DNA of 64,000 nt from Paenalcaligenes hominis_A. GTDB taxonomy: Bacteria > Pseudomonadota > Gammaproteobacteria > Burkholderiales > Burkholderiaceae_B. Positions within the stretch are counted from its first letter, which is position 1; the number at the start of each line of letters is the position of its first letter. This document shows positions 63,142-64,000 of this stretch, in pieces. The notes under the pieces were generated by a model. The model saw nothing but the letters and a program-made list of their open reading frames with translations, was not told the origin of the DNA and did not search any database. The DNA is taken from the NCBI RefSeq assembly GCF_041359055.1, contig NZ_JBGJKZ010000001.1, positions 372,001-436,000 of the forward strand, in the 5' to 3' direction. A program made the translations under genes and the position numbers.

Positions 63142-64000
63142 ATGAAAGACACTATGCGAGATCGGTTAGAGCAATTGTCTCACCGATTAATTGAAGTCGA
63201 TGCCATGCTTTCCGAGCCGGAAATTGCTACGGATATGGACAACTTTCGCAAGCTTTCTCGTGAACGAGCTGAGTTAGAGCCGGTGGTAGAGGCCTTTAAG
63301 TCATATGTGGCCACGGAAGGTGACTTGGAAGTTGCCCAAGAAATGATGCGTGACCCCGATATGAAAGAAATGGGCGAAGAAGAATACCAAATCGCCAAAA
63401 CACGCATTGTTGAGATCGAGGACGAGCTCGAATTATTATTGTTACCTAAAGACCCTAATGACGGGCGTAGTGTGTTCTTGGAAATTCGTGCCGGAGCAGG
63501 TGGCGACGAAAGTGCGATTTTTTCTGGTGATTTATTGCGCATGTACACGCGCTATGCTGAACATCAGGGGTGGCGTGTCGAGCTCATGTCGACCAACGCT
63601 TCTGAGATGGGCGGCTACAAAGAGGTCATCGCCCGTATTGATGGGGACGGTGTGTATGGCAAGCTCAAATTTGAGTCGGGCACTCACCGTGTACAACGCG
63701 TACCGGAAACTGAAGCACAGGGCCGAGTGCATACTTCAACCTGCACGGTCGCGATTATGCCCGAAGCCGATGAGGCCGAGGAAATCAACATTAACCCAAG
63801 CGATCTGCGTGTGGACACGTTCCGTGCCAGCGGTGCGGGTGGGCAGCACGTTAATAAAACGGATTCCGCCGTGCGCATTACGCACTTGCCTACTGGGTTG
63901 GTGGTAGAGTGTCAGGATGACCGTTCCCAGCACCGCAACCGTGACAAAGCAATGCAGGTATTAGCGGCGCGTTTAAAAGACCAGCAGTTACGTGAAATGC
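63142..64000 (+). CDS. prfA: Peptide chain release factor 1, 3' end outside window
   Basis: 286 codons seen. MRDRLEQLSHRLIEVDAML at the start, RAGAGGDESAIF, the tripeptide region HRVQRVPETEAQGRVHTS (PxT reads PET) and the catalytic GGQ in RASGAGGQHVNKTDSA are class-I RF1 features. It ends translation at UAA/UAG. It follows hemA by 79 bp; prmC would be expected next, beyond the edge. Confidence 0.96.
   Translation, partial: MKDTMRDRLEQLSHRLIEVDAMLSEPEIATDMDNFRKLSRERAELEPVVEAFKSYVATEGDLEVAQEMMRDPDMKEMGEEEYQIAKTRIVEIEDELELLLLPKDPNDGRSVFLEIRAGAGGDESAIFSGDLLRMYTRYAEHQGWRVELMSTNASEMGGYKEVIARIDGDGVYGKLKFESGTHRVQRVPETEAQGRVHTSTCTVAIMPEADEAEEININPSDLRVDTFRASGAGGQHVNKTDSAVRITHLPTGLVVECQDDRSQHRNRDKAMQVLAARLKDQQLREM

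Overview
The window reads as the chromosome of a betaproteobacterium of the order Burkholderiales; Alcaligenaceae is my best guess. The reasons are the hemA-prfA order at the right end, an E. coli-like trifunctional PutA, and a taurine/sulfonate catabolic locus. Codon choice and base composition look moderate in GC, with a clearly more AT-rich stretch at 60.4-61.5 kb. Family names come from recognising motifs; no database search was run.

Region by region. 1-7.06 kb: a molybdenum hydroxylase locus with a divergently transcribed molybdopterin subunit (cut by the window edge), a 2Fe-2S subunit, an unusual protein joining a degenerate molybdopterin-subunit domain to three c-type haem domains, and two cofactor maturation genes (XdhC-like, MocA-like). 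7.2-24.9 kb: taurine (2-aminoethanesulfonate) dissimilation. TauR regulates; TauKLM (TRAP) imports; TauXY deaminates to sulfoacetaldehyde; Xsc splits this to acetyl phosphate and sulfite; Pta makes acetyl-CoA; TauE, and perhaps a YeiH-type carrier, export the sulfur anion. Inside the locus are a CobS/CobT-like AAA+/VWA pair beside xsc, an orphan thiG behind an xsc terminator (Xsc needs thiamine diphosphate), an IclR regulator, an HbpS/GlcG-like protein and a periplasmic Cache protein. 25-31.5 kb: a DMT transporter and proline use (putA, putP), with PutA-type operator motifs just before putA. 31.5-45.3 kb: mixed chromosomal genes, including an exported choloylglycine-hydrolase-family amidase, a MOSC protein, Ogt, a PPC-domain protein, an AhpD-like protein, PurT, a decayed chrA, an exported alkylsulfatase, an outer-membrane-type protein and a giant BTAD/STAND regulator.

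45.55-61.56 kb: a 16-kb genomic island inserted in the 3' end of tRNA-Phe(GAA), bounded by a 55-bp direct repeat. It carries an integrase, an orphan IS3 OrfA, a PHP-ABC ATPase of the TrlF type, a serine recombinase, and a Type I restriction operon (hsdM-hsdS-AlbA/ATPase-hsdR-YgjP-like protease). Its right end is AT-rich, with two or three unannotated tiny ORFs and several palindromes. The tRNA gene is intact at the right junction, followed by hemA and the start of prfA.

Most novel-looking items: the CobST-like pair and thiG around xsc, the degenerate-Moco/triheme fusion, the operator-like repeat cluster before hsdM, and the tiny membrane-peptide ORFs at the island's right end.
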